Of a stretch of DNA of 64,000 nt, positions 44,903 to 52,937 are shown piece by piece. The position numbers and the translations under genes were made by a program. The stretch's first letter is position 1, and each line of letters starts with the position of its first letter. Origin of the DNA: Phocaeicola abscessus CCUG 55929 (GTDB lineage: Bacteria > Bacteroidota > Bacteroidia > Bacteroidales > Bacteroidaceae); the NCBI RefSeq assembly GCF_000312445.1, contig NZ_HE997183.1:340617-404616 (forward strand), given 5' to 3'. The notes beneath the pieces were generated by a model. It made no database searches. It worked only from the letters and a program-made list of their open reading frames with translations, and was not told the DNA's origin.

Positions 44903-46276
44903 ATGAACCATCTGCAAAAGCGTTATTTTCTACCGGAAGAAGAAATTCCCCGATATTGGTATAACATTCAGGCCGACATGAAGCACAAACCCCTGCCGCC
45001 GTTGAACCCGAAGACCAAAGAGCCGCTGAAAGCGGAAGATCTTTACCCGATCTTCGCAAAGGCCGTTTGTCAACAGGAATTGAACCAAACAGACGCCTGG
45101 ATAAAGATTCCCGACGAAGTACGCAACATGTATAAATACTACCGCAGTACGCCGCTGGTGCGCGCTTACAGTTTGGAAAAGGCCTTGGGAACTCCGGCTC
45201 ACATCTATTTCAAGAACGAGAGTGTCAGTCCTGTCGGCTCTCACAAATTGAATTCCGCCTTAGCCCAAGCCTATTACTGCAAGGCCGAAGGCGTTACGAA
45301 CATCACCACGGAAACAGGAGCGGGGCAATGGGGAGCCGCCCTCTCTTACGCGGCACAAGCGTTCGGCTTGGAGGCTGCCGTCTTCCAGGTCAAAATCAGC
45401 TATACCCAAAAACCTTACCGCCGAAGCATCATGCAGACTTTCGGCGCAATCGTTACCCCCTCCCCCTCCATGTCGACCCGCGCCGGTAAAGACATCCTGA
45501 CCCAATATCCCAATCATCAGGGATCGTTGGGTACGGCCATCTCCGAAGCCATCGAATTAGCCGGACATACCCCCCATTGCAAATACACCTTAGGTTCCGT
45601 GTTAAACCATGTGGCACTGCATCAAACCGTCATCGGTCTGGAAGCGGAAAAACAGATGGCCATGGCCGGTGAATACCCAGATGTGATCATCGCCTGCTTC
45701 GGCGGCGGCTCTAATTTCGGTGGCATCGCCTTCCCTTTCATGCGGCACACGATCATGGAGGGGAAAAAAACACGGTACGTGGCAGCCGAACCGGCATCCT
45801 GCCCCAAGCTGACCCGCGGGAAATTCGAATACGACTTTGGCGACGAGACAGGATACACCCCTCTCCTCCCAATGTATACCTTAGGACATTCTTTCCGACC
45901 TTCCAACATTCATGCCGGAGGTCTCCGCTATCATGGAGCGGGCGTAATCGTTTCACAACTCATGAAGGATAAGCTGATGGAAGCCGTAGACATCAAGCAA
46001 CTCGAATCTTTCCAGGCGGGTACCCTCTTTGCCCGCACCGAAGGCATCATCCCCGCACCGGAATCCTGCCATGCCATCGCCGCTGCTGTCCGCGAAGCAA
46101 ACAGGTGCAAGGAAACCGGCGAAGAAGAAGTCATTCTTTTCAACCTCTCCGGTCATGGACTGATCGACATGTCCGCCTACGATCAATATTTGGAAGGAAA
46201 CTTGCAAAACTACGAGTTGACCGACGATGAAATCGCTAAAAATCTGACGACAATCGAATCGCTCCAACCGAAATAA
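44903..46276 (+). CDS. trpB: tryptophan synthase beta chain, TrpB2 type
   Basis: 457 aa from ATG 44903. PLP lysine in GSHKLNSALAQ, TETGAGQWG loop, and the glycine-rich phosphate loop CFGGGSNFGG are present. Length, the extended N-terminus and RYFLPEEEIPRYWYNI assign it to the TrpB2 class, which often lacks a TrpA partner; no trpA is nearby. It may make tryptophan from serine and indole independently or salvage indole. The last codons (CCG AAA TAA) lie inside the target duplication of the IS element. Confidence 0.93.
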   Translation: MNHLQKRYFLPEEEIPRYWYNIQADMKHKPLPPLNPKTKEPLKAEDLYPIFAKAVCQQELNQTDAWIKIPDEVRNMYKYYRSTPLVRAYSLEKALGTPAHIYFKNESVSPVGSHKLNSALAQAYYCKAEGVTNITTETGAGQWGAALSYAAQAFGLEAAVFQVKISYTQKPYRRSIMQTFGAIVTPSPSMSTRAGKDILTQYPNHQGSLGTAISEAIELAGHTPHCKYTLGSVLNHVALHQTVIGLEAEKQMAMAGEYPDVIIACFGGGSNFGGIAFPFMRHTIMEGKKTRYVAAEPASCPKLTRGKFEYDFGDETGYTPLLPMYTLGHSFRPSNIHAGGLRYHGAGVIVSQLMKDKLMEAVDIKQLESFQAGTLFARTEGIIPAPESCHAIAAAVREANRCKETGEEEVILFNLSGHGLIDMSAYDQYLEGNLQNYELTDDEIAKNLTTIESLQPK

Positions 46277-46278
46277 TC
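46265..46278. repeat. left copy of 14-bp target-site duplication
   Basis: CAACCGAAATAATC, identical to 47443-47456. It covers the last codons and stop of trpB. Confidence 0.85.
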
Positions 46279-46330
46279 TAAACATTCAAGATAGAAGTGC
46301 AATTTCTTATCGTGTGTTTGTAAGAGTTGA

Positions 46331-46395
46331 CCTCTCCGTTGGCTGCAGACGTTCTTGGAGCGAAGCGACAAGGTTGTCCGTAGCCAACGGAGAGG
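46331..46395. repeat. 14-bp perfect inverted repeat inside the IS
   Basis: CCTCTCCGTTGGCT at 46331-46344 and AGCCAACGGAGAGG at 46382-46395 pair completely; the 37-base interval can fold a second stem (CTTGG...CAAGG). It lies between the left end and the transposase promoter. Confidence 0.8.
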
Positions 46396-46416
46396 AATAG
46401 AAACAACCGGCAATAC

Positions 46417-46440
46417 AAAAAAGGGAGACCACCGTCTCCC
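46417..46440 (-). terminator. hairpin before the IS30 transposase
   Basis: GGGAGAC and GTCTCCC pair perfectly around CACC. With six A on the plus strand next to it, the minus strand reads as a classic terminator. On the plus strand it covers the -33 area of the transposase promoter. Confidence 0.65.
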
Positions 46441-46450
46441 AAGGATTAAT

Positions 46451-46458
46451 TACTTTTG
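46451..46458 (+). promoter_or_regulatory. -7 promoter box of the transposase gene
   Basis: TACTTTTG, only seven bases before the ATG at 46466, so the mRNA leader is near zero. Confidence 0.55.
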
Positions 46459-46465
46459 TATTGTT

Positions 46466-47416
46466 ATGTACAAGCATTTAACCCGTGAGCAAAGGTATGC
46501 AATCTACCTGGGAAAACAAAAGAAACTGACCAATAAGGCAATTGCTCGGCTGATTAAGGTCAGTGAATCAACCGTAAGCCGTGAATTAAGGCGCAATGCG
46601 ACGAAGAGTGCTAAGTATGTCTGGGACAAGGCAGACACCCTTTCCGTAGGCCGTATGCATCGTGCACCCGGAAACCGTGCCGTGAGCCCTTCGCTTATTT
46701 GGTGTGTCAAGGAGCTTATCATTCAGGAGCAATGGTCTCCTAAGCAAATATCCGGCTATCTGGCGAAGGAGGGGACAAGCATTTCCCATGAAACCATCTA
46801 CAAGATAATCCGCAAGGATGTGAGCGGCATGCTTGCTTCAAACTGCCGACATAGGATGAAATACCGTCGCAGACCCTCGCACCGGCATGAAACCAAGGCA
46901 CCCAGTATCAAGAACAGAGTAAGTATTCACGAGCGCCCAAAGGAAGCCAACGGAAAGAGGTTCGGGGACTGGGAAATCGATCTGATTGTAGACAAGGACA
47001 ACCATGCTATACTCACAATGATTGAACGCAGCACCAATTTCCTGATTATGGAGAAACTCAGGTTCGACAAGAAAGCCAAGCCTTTGGCAAGGACGGTATG
47101 GAGACTGCTCATGCCCTACAAGGGAGAGAACCTCAAGACCATTACCACGGATAATGGAAGTGAGTTTGCAGAACATGAATGGATGGCCAGACATCTGGGA
47201 CTGGATGTCTATTGCACCGATGCTTACGCCTCATGGCAGAAAGAAGCCATTGAGAACACCAACAAACTCATCAGACAGTACATACCAAAAGGGACGGATA
47301 TAAGTACTATTACAGACAGGAAAATAAAGAGAATACAGGCTAAAATCAATAGAAGACCAAGAGAAAAATTAAACTTCTCAACACCAAAGAGGGAGTTTTA
47401 CAAATATTATGCGTAA
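46466..47416 (+). CDS. IS30-family transposase
   Basis: 316 aa from ATG 46466 (MYKHLTREQRYAIYLGKQKK); the longer frame reads through the hairpins and the promoter. The N-terminal helix-turn-helix (NKAIARLIKVSESTVSRELRRN) is followed by the integrase-like core with DDE residues in FGDWEIDLIVD, TTDNGSEFAEH and KEAIENTNKLIRQYIPKGTD. The reading frame is undamaged. Confidence 0.95.
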   Translation: MYKHLTREQRYAIYLGKQKKLTNKAIARLIKVSESTVSRELRRNATKSAKYVWDKADTLSVGRMHRAPGNRAVSPSLIWCVKELIIQEQWSPKQISGYLAKEGTSISHETIYKIIRKDVSGMLASNCRHRMKYRRRPSHRHETKAPSIKNRVSIHERPKEANGKRFGDWEIDLIVDKDNHAILTMIERSTNFLIMEKLRFDKKAKPLARTVWRLLMPYKGENLKTITTDNGSEFAEHEWMARHLGLDVYCTDAYASWQKEAIENTNKLIRQYIPKGTDISTITDRKIKRIQAKINRRPREKLNFSTPKREFYKYYA

Positions 47417-47442
47417 TATTGCACTTGCTGGTTGACTCTTTA

Positions 47443-47456
47443 CAACCGAAATAATC
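47443..47456. repeat. right copy of 14-bp target-site duplication
   Basis: CAACCGAAATAATC, identical to 46265-46278. It repeats the end of trpB after the IS. Confidence 0.85.
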
Positions 47457-47487
47457 GCCAATCATCTCCATATTTATATACAAGACA

Positions 47488-47518
47488 TTTGGAGATTCAG
47501 AAAATAATCGTACCTTTG
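47488..47518 (+). promoter_or_regulatory. promoter of tRNA-Glu
   Basis: TTTG at 47488-47491, 19 bases, then TACCTTTG at 47511-47518: a full match to the Bacteroidetes consensus. Confidence 0.75.
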
Positions 47519-47560
47519 TAGCGATCTTGATCATCGTTCCGTCCGAACGGAAGCGCCGAC

Positions 47561-47632
47561 GGCCTCTTCGTCTATCGGTTAGGACGCAAGATTTTCATTC
47601 TTGAAAGAGGGGTTCGATTCCCCTAGAGGCTA
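47561..47632 (+). tRNA. tRNA-Glu (anticodon TTC)
   Basis: 72 nt. Acceptor GGCCTCT pairs with AGAGGCT (first pair G.U), anticodon stem CAAGA/TCTTG carries the loop TTTTCAT with TTC, and the T arm is GGGGTTCGATTCCCC. CCA is not encoded. Confidence 0.97.
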
Positions 47633-47636
47633 CCTG

Positions 47637-47663
47637 AAAGCATGGGATTTCCCCCGTGCTTTT
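47637..47663 (+). terminator. terminator of tRNA-Glu
   Basis: AAGCATGGG pairs with CCCGTGCTT (one T.G) directly after the tRNA, followed by a short T-rich tail. Confidence 0.65.
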
Positions 47664-47717
47664 CTATTTCTTTATGGATTTTTTAAAGACGGGCACGGAT
47701 TGCGAATGATCGAGTAC

Positions 47718-47746
47718 AAAAAAGCAGGCGGCTTGAAGCCGCCTGC
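47718..47746 (-). terminator. terminator of the fimbrillin-family gene
   Basis: GCAGGCGGC and GCCGCCTGC pair perfectly around TTGAA and are followed on the minus strand by six T. It lies 22 bases after the stop codon. Confidence 0.85.
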
Positions 47747-47768
47747 CAGCTAACAAATAAAAACTGTA

Positions 47769-50342
47769 TTATTCCGCTATAGGACGCACGGAGAGCCCCA
47801 ATGAACGGTAATTGCTGTACAACGAGCATATAAAGCTCGAGCCGAAGTACAGGTCGCAACCGTAGATCGACGTTCGGTGTGGAATCGCTGTCCAATAATA
47901 ACCGAAGTTACCGGCTCCGGACGACACCCCGGTGTATAGGTTGCGATACCCCGAAGCAGGGAAATGGACGACTGCATCAGGAGAAGAAAGTTTGTTATTG
48001 AAATCCCAGCCGTAGTTCCAAGCGCCGCTCGTATTCATAGGACCATTATTCTGACCGTTGGTAGTGAATCCGGAAAAAGCATTCGATGGGGGCATCCTGA
48101 AACCGACGGGACTGGGATCGTAGACGGTCTTGATCACCACATTGTCGTTATAACCGGTGTCATTGTTGTCTGTCGACCAATAGTTATACCGATTGTAAAT
48201 ATTAGACCAAGAATTGCCCTCATTATAGAATGTGCCGGGATGTTGGATACCATTTTGGATGGACATATTATTACCACCATTGGGCACAAACGAACCGTTA
48301 AGACCAGTCTCCGTACCCGGAAAGGCATCCTTACGCCCGAACTGATAAAAGGTGTTATGACCTTTTTTTCTGTTACCGGGATTTTGCGTGACGGTGAACA
48401 CGGCAGGAGTACCCGTACCATATTTCTGCTTCACCTTGACCAGTACGCTGCGAGGCGTATTATAGACGGTCTTCACGTATTCGGTGTATTTCCAACCTAT
48501 GTTTTCTTTACTAAATTGGTATTTCACGTTCTGGAAGTTGATACATTCCGTCGCATCGAGTACATCGTCCGGAGCGAACCACAGGTGCCAACTCCACAGA
48601 ATAATTCCATCCGCATTCTTTGCGGCCACCACCGCATTGCCCTGTTTGATGGCGCTCTGCGGAACCTCGAAGACCAAATAGGAATCCTGTCCCGTACCCG
48701 TAACATCGAGATCAGTCACGAGTCCACTCTCGTCCGCCCATACGATAGCGGCTTGAGTAGCCGGATCGTTGCTGTGTTGTACGTTGATGTAAGGCGAAGC
48801 GATGTCCGTATTGGCGTGATCCTTGAAATTCTGCAAGAGGTAGATACTCGACTTGGAAGTTTTGTACGCGCTCTCGTTGGTCGCCCCATTGACGATGGCA
48901 TTCCCGTAGATCAGAGGCAACTTGTAATGACCGGGGGCGGAGATGACATAGCAGTTGGCCGTATTCTGCAATATCACGGCACCCTTGATATCGTGCATGG
49001 ACAAATCCCATTCAGCGCCCGATGTACCTCGTGGCGTCGCATTCTTCAAGGCGTTGTTACGCGTCTCTACTCCATCGATAATGTCCACGGTCAGCGTGGC
49101 AGTACCGGTTTCGGCAGCCGTACCACCCTCGCCGTTCTCCTTGCTCAATGCAGTAAGCCAGTCCGGTTTTTCGGCGCTGAAATTCAGGCCGCCGTCCATA
49201 CTGTAGCCGACGACCTCCCAAGGTACAGCCTCTTGCTTCGTACCGGATTGACGATAGGAAGTAATACCGTAAGCACCGCTCTGTGTCTGATCGAAAGCCA
49301 CAGTAGCGGCAGGCGAAGTGGCCGTAAGTTTCCATTCCCAATTACTCGTCGAGGGGTTCGATATCTGATAGGTTTTCGTCGTACCGGGAGTCCAGATACG
49401 ATTTTCTAAAGAGGCGGTAATCTGCGTATCGTCATCGAAGGTGACGACCACCTTCGAACCTGCCGGGCAAGTTTGAGGTACCATCAGGAAAAGCTTGTCG
49501 CCGTTAGTAAGTTCACTGTTGAAGGCCTGCGAGGTGGAAATGTGAAGCCCGTCCAGGGTGTAGACAGAGGGAGTATTCTGATTCGTCCACGTGTTCGTGC
49601 CTAATGTACAACGTCCCTTGCCATACACGCCTACAATCTCGATTTTCGCGATGGTTTTCTCCCACGAGAGGTTGCTGCCTACGGCGAACTTGATGGCCGT
49701 CAGAGCATGCTTGAATGTTAGGGGAACGGTTTGATTTTCACCGGGCTTGGAAATCGGTCCGGTAGCGACGGTCATCAGGTCGACCTGATCGGTTACGGAC
49801 GACTTCACGGTGAAGTCCACATACGGCGTACCGCTGTACGTGGCAGGGGACAACTGTGCATCGTCCTCATAGGGGAACAGAGCGTAAAAGCTCAATGTGG
49901 CGGCATCTGTTGGCCAGTCCGTCGGCGTATACAGAGTACCGGAAAAATGTACTTTCGCATGATACAGAAAGTCAGGCGTAGTAGCGCCATTTTTAATAGC
50001 CGATATGCTGAAGTCGCCGTCGATGTTCGTCTTGATTTCGGCGCGGGTAGAAGCATCGTGTCGTATGGGATTCACGCCATCGACGGTCGTCTCTCGCAGG
50101 CACACCTCCAGACCAGCCGTCTGTTGAAAATCGATTCGATGCATTTCGTAAACTTCGCTCGGCAAGGAGCGCGTCCCGATCTCAGGAGCGTCTTGTACGT
50201 CGGTCACGGTAAAGGCAAGTACGTTTTTCGTACCCTTACCACCTTCGTCAACGAGCTTCTCGTCCATACAGGCAGTAAAAGCCACGGAGCTCAGTAAGAC
50301 GAGCACCGCAGCGGAATGGAGGAAAAATGTTCTATTCATCAT
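47769..50342 (-). CDS. fimbrillin-family (Mfa1-like) lipoprotein with FISUMP-type C-terminus
   Basis: 857 aa. Lipoprotein signal with FTAC (Cys25), so outer-membrane exported. The N-terminal about 300 residues match the Mfa-like fimbrillin fold (repeated strands with DFSISAIKNG and LSFYALFPY). A middle beta-sandwich region is followed by a C-terminal domain ending SYRSLGLSVRPIAE, typical of Bacteroidales surface proteins with a FISUMP-like module (VYDPSPVGFRMP). Probably a fimbrial tip, minor subunit or adhesin. No neighbouring fimbrial usher genes. A 47-aa gene lies 118 bases upstream on the same strand. The ATG at 50337-50339 is an equal choice. Confidence 0.85.
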   Translation of the reverse strand: MMNRTFFLHSAAVLVLLSSVAFTACMDEKLVDEGGKGTKNVLAFTVTDVQDAPEIGTRSLPSEVYEMHRIDFQQTAGLEVCLRETTVDGVNPIRHDASTRAEIKTNIDGDFSISAIKNGATTPDFLYHAKVHFSGTLYTPTDWPTDAATLSFYALFPYEDDAQLSPATYSGTPYVDFTVKSSVTDQVDLMTVATGPISKPGENQTVPLTFKHALTAIKFAVGSNLSWEKTIAKIEIVGVYGKGRCTLGTNTWTNQNTPSVYTLDGLHISTSQAFNSELTNGDKLFLMVPQTCPAGSKVVVTFDDDTQITASLENRIWTPGTTKTYQISNPSTSNWEWKLTATSPAATVAFDQTQSGAYGITSYRQSGTKQEAVPWEVVGYSMDGGLNFSAEKPDWLTALSKENGEGGTAAETGTATLTVDIIDGVETRNNALKNATPRGTSGAEWDLSMHDIKGAVILQNTANCYVISAPGHYKLPLIYGNAIVNGATNESAYKTSKSSIYLLQNFKDHANTDIASPYINVQHSNDPATQAAIVWADESGLVTDLDVTGTGQDSYLVFEVPQSAIKQGNAVVAAKNADGIILWSWHLWFAPDDVLDATECINFQNVKYQFSKENIGWKYTEYVKTVYNTPRSVLVKVKQKYGTGTPAVFTVTQNPGNRKKGHNTFYQFGRKDAFPGTETGLNGSFVPNGGNNMSIQNGIQHPGTFYNEGNSWSNIYNRYNYWSTDNNDTGYNDNVVIKTVYDPSPVGFRMPPSNAFSGFTTNGQNNGPMNTSGAWNYGWDFNNKLSSPDAVVHFPASGYRNLYTGVSSGAGNFGYYWTAIPHRTSIYGCDLYFGSSFICSLYSNYRSLGLSVRPIAE

Positions 50343-50460
50343 GTGGATACCTCATTCTCGCCACTTGAACAGGGACGAATATCGAGGATTTTGTTAACAG
50401 TGTTTGTTAATTCTTTTTTATGTCTCTTTTTACAGGAGAGTTTATTTCCTTTCGAGATAC

Positions 50461-50604
50461 TTAGAAATCCAACTCCTCTTCGCCGTCGTCCCCGATGGGG
50501 CTGACGCCGGGAGTCATTCCGATACTGCTGGCTGCAATCAAGCTTTGCAATTCCAGATCAATCACTTCGCACAAGGACGATTCATACTGTTCATTATTGT
50601 TCAT
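50461..50604 (-). CDS. 47-aa small protein upstream of the fimbrillin gene
   Basis: Reads ATG at 50602-50604 to TAA at 50461-50463. The product is acidic, begins MNNNEQYESSLCEVIDLELQ and ends GDDGEEELDF. It has no signal peptide or membrane segment. Short acidic proteins with an EVIDLELQ-like opening and an acidic tail occur next to fimbrillin-type genes in Bacteroidales, where their role is unknown. It shares strand and probably transcript with the gene downstream. No homology search was possible, so it rests on context and composition. Confidence 0.6.
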   Translation of the reverse strand: MNNNEQYESSLCEVIDLELQSLIAASSIGMTPGVSPIGDDGEEELDF

Positions 50605-50652
50605 AAACTATTGTTTTAATCGATTTATACCAAGTTCGAACCCAGGCGGCGT

Positions 50653-50733
50653 GACGCTACCGAGTAATTCGACGAGAGCTAAAATCCGTTTTTAATTTTA
50701 AATACTGCCGATCCGATCAGCGGAAAAGAAAGT
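50653..50733. repeat. diverged copies of the 41-bp repeat family
   Basis: 50653-50694 matches the 41-bp unit found at 61146-61460 (GACGCTACCGAG..., GAGAGCTAAAATCCGTTTT), and 50702-50733 matches the first unit's TGCCGATCCGATCAGCGG segment. A 7-base AT spacer separates them. They lie in the presumed leader of the small gene. Confidence 0.65.
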
Positions 50734-51434
50734 CCTTTCGATTTACCGACAATCAGGGGAATTTTGTCAGTTTTTTTATACATTTTCTATCGATCTTCCG
50801 ATTAAAATTTTGCAAAGGTAATCATTTTTGAATAAAATCATTCGAAATCTCAAAAAAAAAGATTCGTACATTCAAGAAGCAAATGAAATTATTAAATATC
50901 AATAAAAATACGGCTATATTGTTTTACAAAATGTTTTTCGTATATTTCCTCTAAAAAAACTTCCTCTAATATCTTCCCAATCCCTCCTATGTACATGTAT
51001 AGATAAATGAAGACAAAAAACAACTTCCAACAACATTAGTTGTCAGCAACTTGTTCTCTATATTTTATTAATTTCCTCTACGAGCTTTAAAACTCACACC
51101 GGCATCCAAATCCTGCTGCAGTGTCAATCAGTTTGCATACCGACCCAAAACGGAAAAAATGTGTTTATGTCAATAATCAGGGCATAACAAGTTTGTACAT
51201 AGGGCGAATAAAAACTGTTATAGAAGAAAAGAATACAGCAGTTAATGCCATTCCTTATTCTTCAAGAATTCAGTGAATTTATAAAAAACTTACGCACGAC
51301 ATTGACATGCGCTTTCTTTATTTCATGATATTATATACCAGAGAGATACTGAAATTGAAAGTATTGTAAAGATAATCCCTTCATATACCTATTTTTTGCG
51401 ATGAGACGAATTTGAAAGATCGGCGAGGACTCCT
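50734..51434. other. AT-rich gene-free interval
   Basis: About 700 bases, very AT-rich compared with the window, without a credible gene on either strand. Apart from the promoter box at 50813-50820 and small A/T-rich palindromes (for example CAACATTAGTTG near 51026), nothing stands out. Confidence 0.6.
50813..50820 (-). promoter_or_regulatory. -7 box, probable promoter of the small gene and fimbrillin
   Basis: Minus strand TACCTTTG. The leader to the small gene would be about 200 bases and would contain the diverged 41-bp repeat units. Confidence 0.5.
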
Positions 51435-51442
51435 TACTTTTG
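51435..51442 (+). promoter_or_regulatory. -7 promoter box of the methyltransferase gene
   Basis: TACTTTTG, 21 bases before the ATG at 51464; the longer frame's TTG start overlaps it. Confidence 0.6.
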
Positions 51443-51463
51443 CGAAAATTAAAATTCAATCTT

Positions 51464-52255
51464 ATGAAAAATAAAGCAAAAGCCCGCTACGGAAACTGGA
51501 TCTCCACCAACCTGATGATTTTGGTATGCAATTGCCTCTTACTCTTTCTGATAGTACTCCTCTGCTTGATCGTCCTGACCCGTGGATGGTTATGGATTGC
51601 ACTCGTCTCCGTACCAACCGCATGTATCCTATTCCTTACCGCATACCTGTATCTCCTTCGAAGAGCTTTCTCCTTCGAGGGAGGGGGAATGATGGGCGTC
51701 ATTCATCAGTTTCTCGTAGATCACCTGAATTGGGACGGCAAGGGGAAATTGCTCGAAGTAGGTTGCGGTTCGGCGGCGCTCACCATTCGTTGCGCAAAGA
51801 AATTCAAGGATGCCAAATGCTATGGTATAGATTATTGGGGGGCGATATGGAATTACGGACAAGCACTGTGCGAGTCGAATGCCAAGGTCGAAGGAGTGGA
51901 CGAACGGTGTTTCTTTTCGAAAGGAGATGCCAACCACCTCGCTTTTGAAGACGAGACCTTCGATGCGGTAGTCAGCAATTTCGTATACCACGAGGTACGG
52001 AACAATCCGGACAAATACTCTTTAATACGTGAAACTTTACGAGTATTGAAAAAAGGTGGATCGTTCTCCTTGCTGGATCTCTTCGGGCAGAAATCCATCT
52101 ACGGAGATTTTCCCGCATTTGTAGAAACATTGAAAAGAGAAGGTATCACAAAGATCCATTATCTCGCATACAGTGAGAAAAGAATGCCTCTTCCCCGCTG
52201 GATGAAGATTCCGGGAATACTCTCCGGCGTAGGCCTGATCTACGGCATAAAGTGA
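51464..52255 (+). CDS. membrane-anchored class I SAM methyltransferase
   Basis: 263 aa from ATG 51464. Two transmembrane helices (about 15-60) precede a Rossmann methyltransferase with the SAM loop LLEVGCGSAALTI, DAV at the motif IV position (FDAVVSNFVYHEV) and RVLKKGGSFSLLDLF. Substrate not predictable; the anchor suggests a lipid, quinone or membrane substrate. It converges on ung with 7 bases between. Confidence 0.88.
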   Translation: MKNKAKARYGNWISTNLMILVCNCLLLFLIVLLCLIVLTRGWLWIALVSVPTACILFLTAYLYLLRRAFSFEGGGMMGVIHQFLVDHLNWDGKGKLLEVGCGSAALTIRCAKKFKDAKCYGIDYWGAIWNYGQALCESNAKVEGVDERCFFSKGDANHLAFEDETFDAVVSNFVYHEVRNNPDKYSLIRETLRVLKKGGSFSLLDLFGQKSIYGDFPAFVETLKREGITKIHYLAYSEKRMPLPRWMKIPGILSGVGLIYGIK

Positions 52256-52262
52256 GGATCGC

Positions 52263-52925
52263 TCACCACGCTATCGGCGTTTCCCCGTGAGCCGTCAAGT
52301 AGTCGTTCGTCCGGCTGAAATGTTTATTGCCGAAGAATCCGTGAGAAGCAGACAAGGGAGATGGGTGCGCAGAGGTAAGCACCAGGTGCCTGTTACGGTC
52401 GATAAAGGCTCCTTTCTTTTGAGCGTAAGCCCCCCAAAGGATGAAAACCAAATGTTCGCGTTGTTCTGCCAATGCACGGATGGCTGCATCGGTGAACTCT
52501 TCCCATCCTTTCCCCTGATGCGAGCCTGCCCGATGAGCACGAACTGTCAACGTGGCATTCAACAATAAAACGCCCTGTTTTGCCCAATGGGTCAAGTTTC
52601 CGGTAGAGAGAACGGCCTCCCCCAAATCGGCCTGTATTTCTTTGAAGATATTCTGCAACGAAGGCGGATACGGGATACCGTCATTGACAGAGAAGCACAG
52701 ACCGACCGCCTGTCCGGGCTCATGATAGGGATCTTGCCCGATAAGCACCACCTTTACCTGATCGAAAGGGCAAAGATTAAAAGCGTTGAATATCAACTTT
52801 CCCGGAGGGTAACAAGTCGTAGCACGATATTCCCCACGGACGAATTCTGTCAGTCGCAGAAAATACGGCTTCTCAAATTCCGGCGACAAGACCTGTCGCC
52901 ACGTAGATTCGATTTGCACATTCAT
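52263..52925 (-). CDS. ung: uracil-DNA glycosylase
   Basis: 220 aa. Catalytic GQDPYHEPGQAVGLCFSV with the water-activating Asp, and the DNA-intercalating HPSPLSASHGFFGNKHFS motif are intact. It removes uracil from DNA. It lies 12 bases downstream of the lptD-like gene on the same strand and may share its transcript. Confidence 0.97.
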   Translation of the reverse strand: MNVQIESTWRQVLSPEFEKPYFLRLTEFVRGEYRATTCYPPGKLIFNAFNLCPFDQVKVVLIGQDPYHEPGQAVGLCFSVNDGIPYPPSLQNIFKEIQADLGEAVLSTGNLTHWAKQGVLLLNATLTVRAHRAGSHQGKGWEEFTDAAIRALAEQREHLVFILWGAYAQKKGAFIDRNRHLVLTSAHPSPLSASHGFFGNKHFSRTNDYLTAHGETPIAW

Positions 52926-52937
52926 ATTGTCAACATT

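Larger units (their letters stand above)
46279..47442 (+). mobile_element. IS30-family insertion sequence, 1164 bp
   Basis: One transposase gene lies between imperfect inverted ends. The left end (TAAACATTCAAGATAGAAGT...) and the complement of the right end (TAAAGAGTCAACCAGCAAGT...) match at about 18 of 25 bases, both ending in AAGTGCAAT. The element is flanked by 14-bp direct repeats. It is intact, so it may still be mobile. Boundaries could shift by two bases because the repeat and the ends share bases. Confidence 0.85.

Noticed and set aside
46355-46465. Longer start for the IS30 transposase
   Set aside because: The extra 37 residues read through the hairpins and the promoter box; MYKHLTREQRYAIYLG is the usual beginning.
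47964-49409. 481-codon plus-strand frame opposite the fimbrillin gene
   Set aside because: Antisense shadow, Ile/Arg-rich without domains; the minus strand has signal peptide and fimbrillin features.
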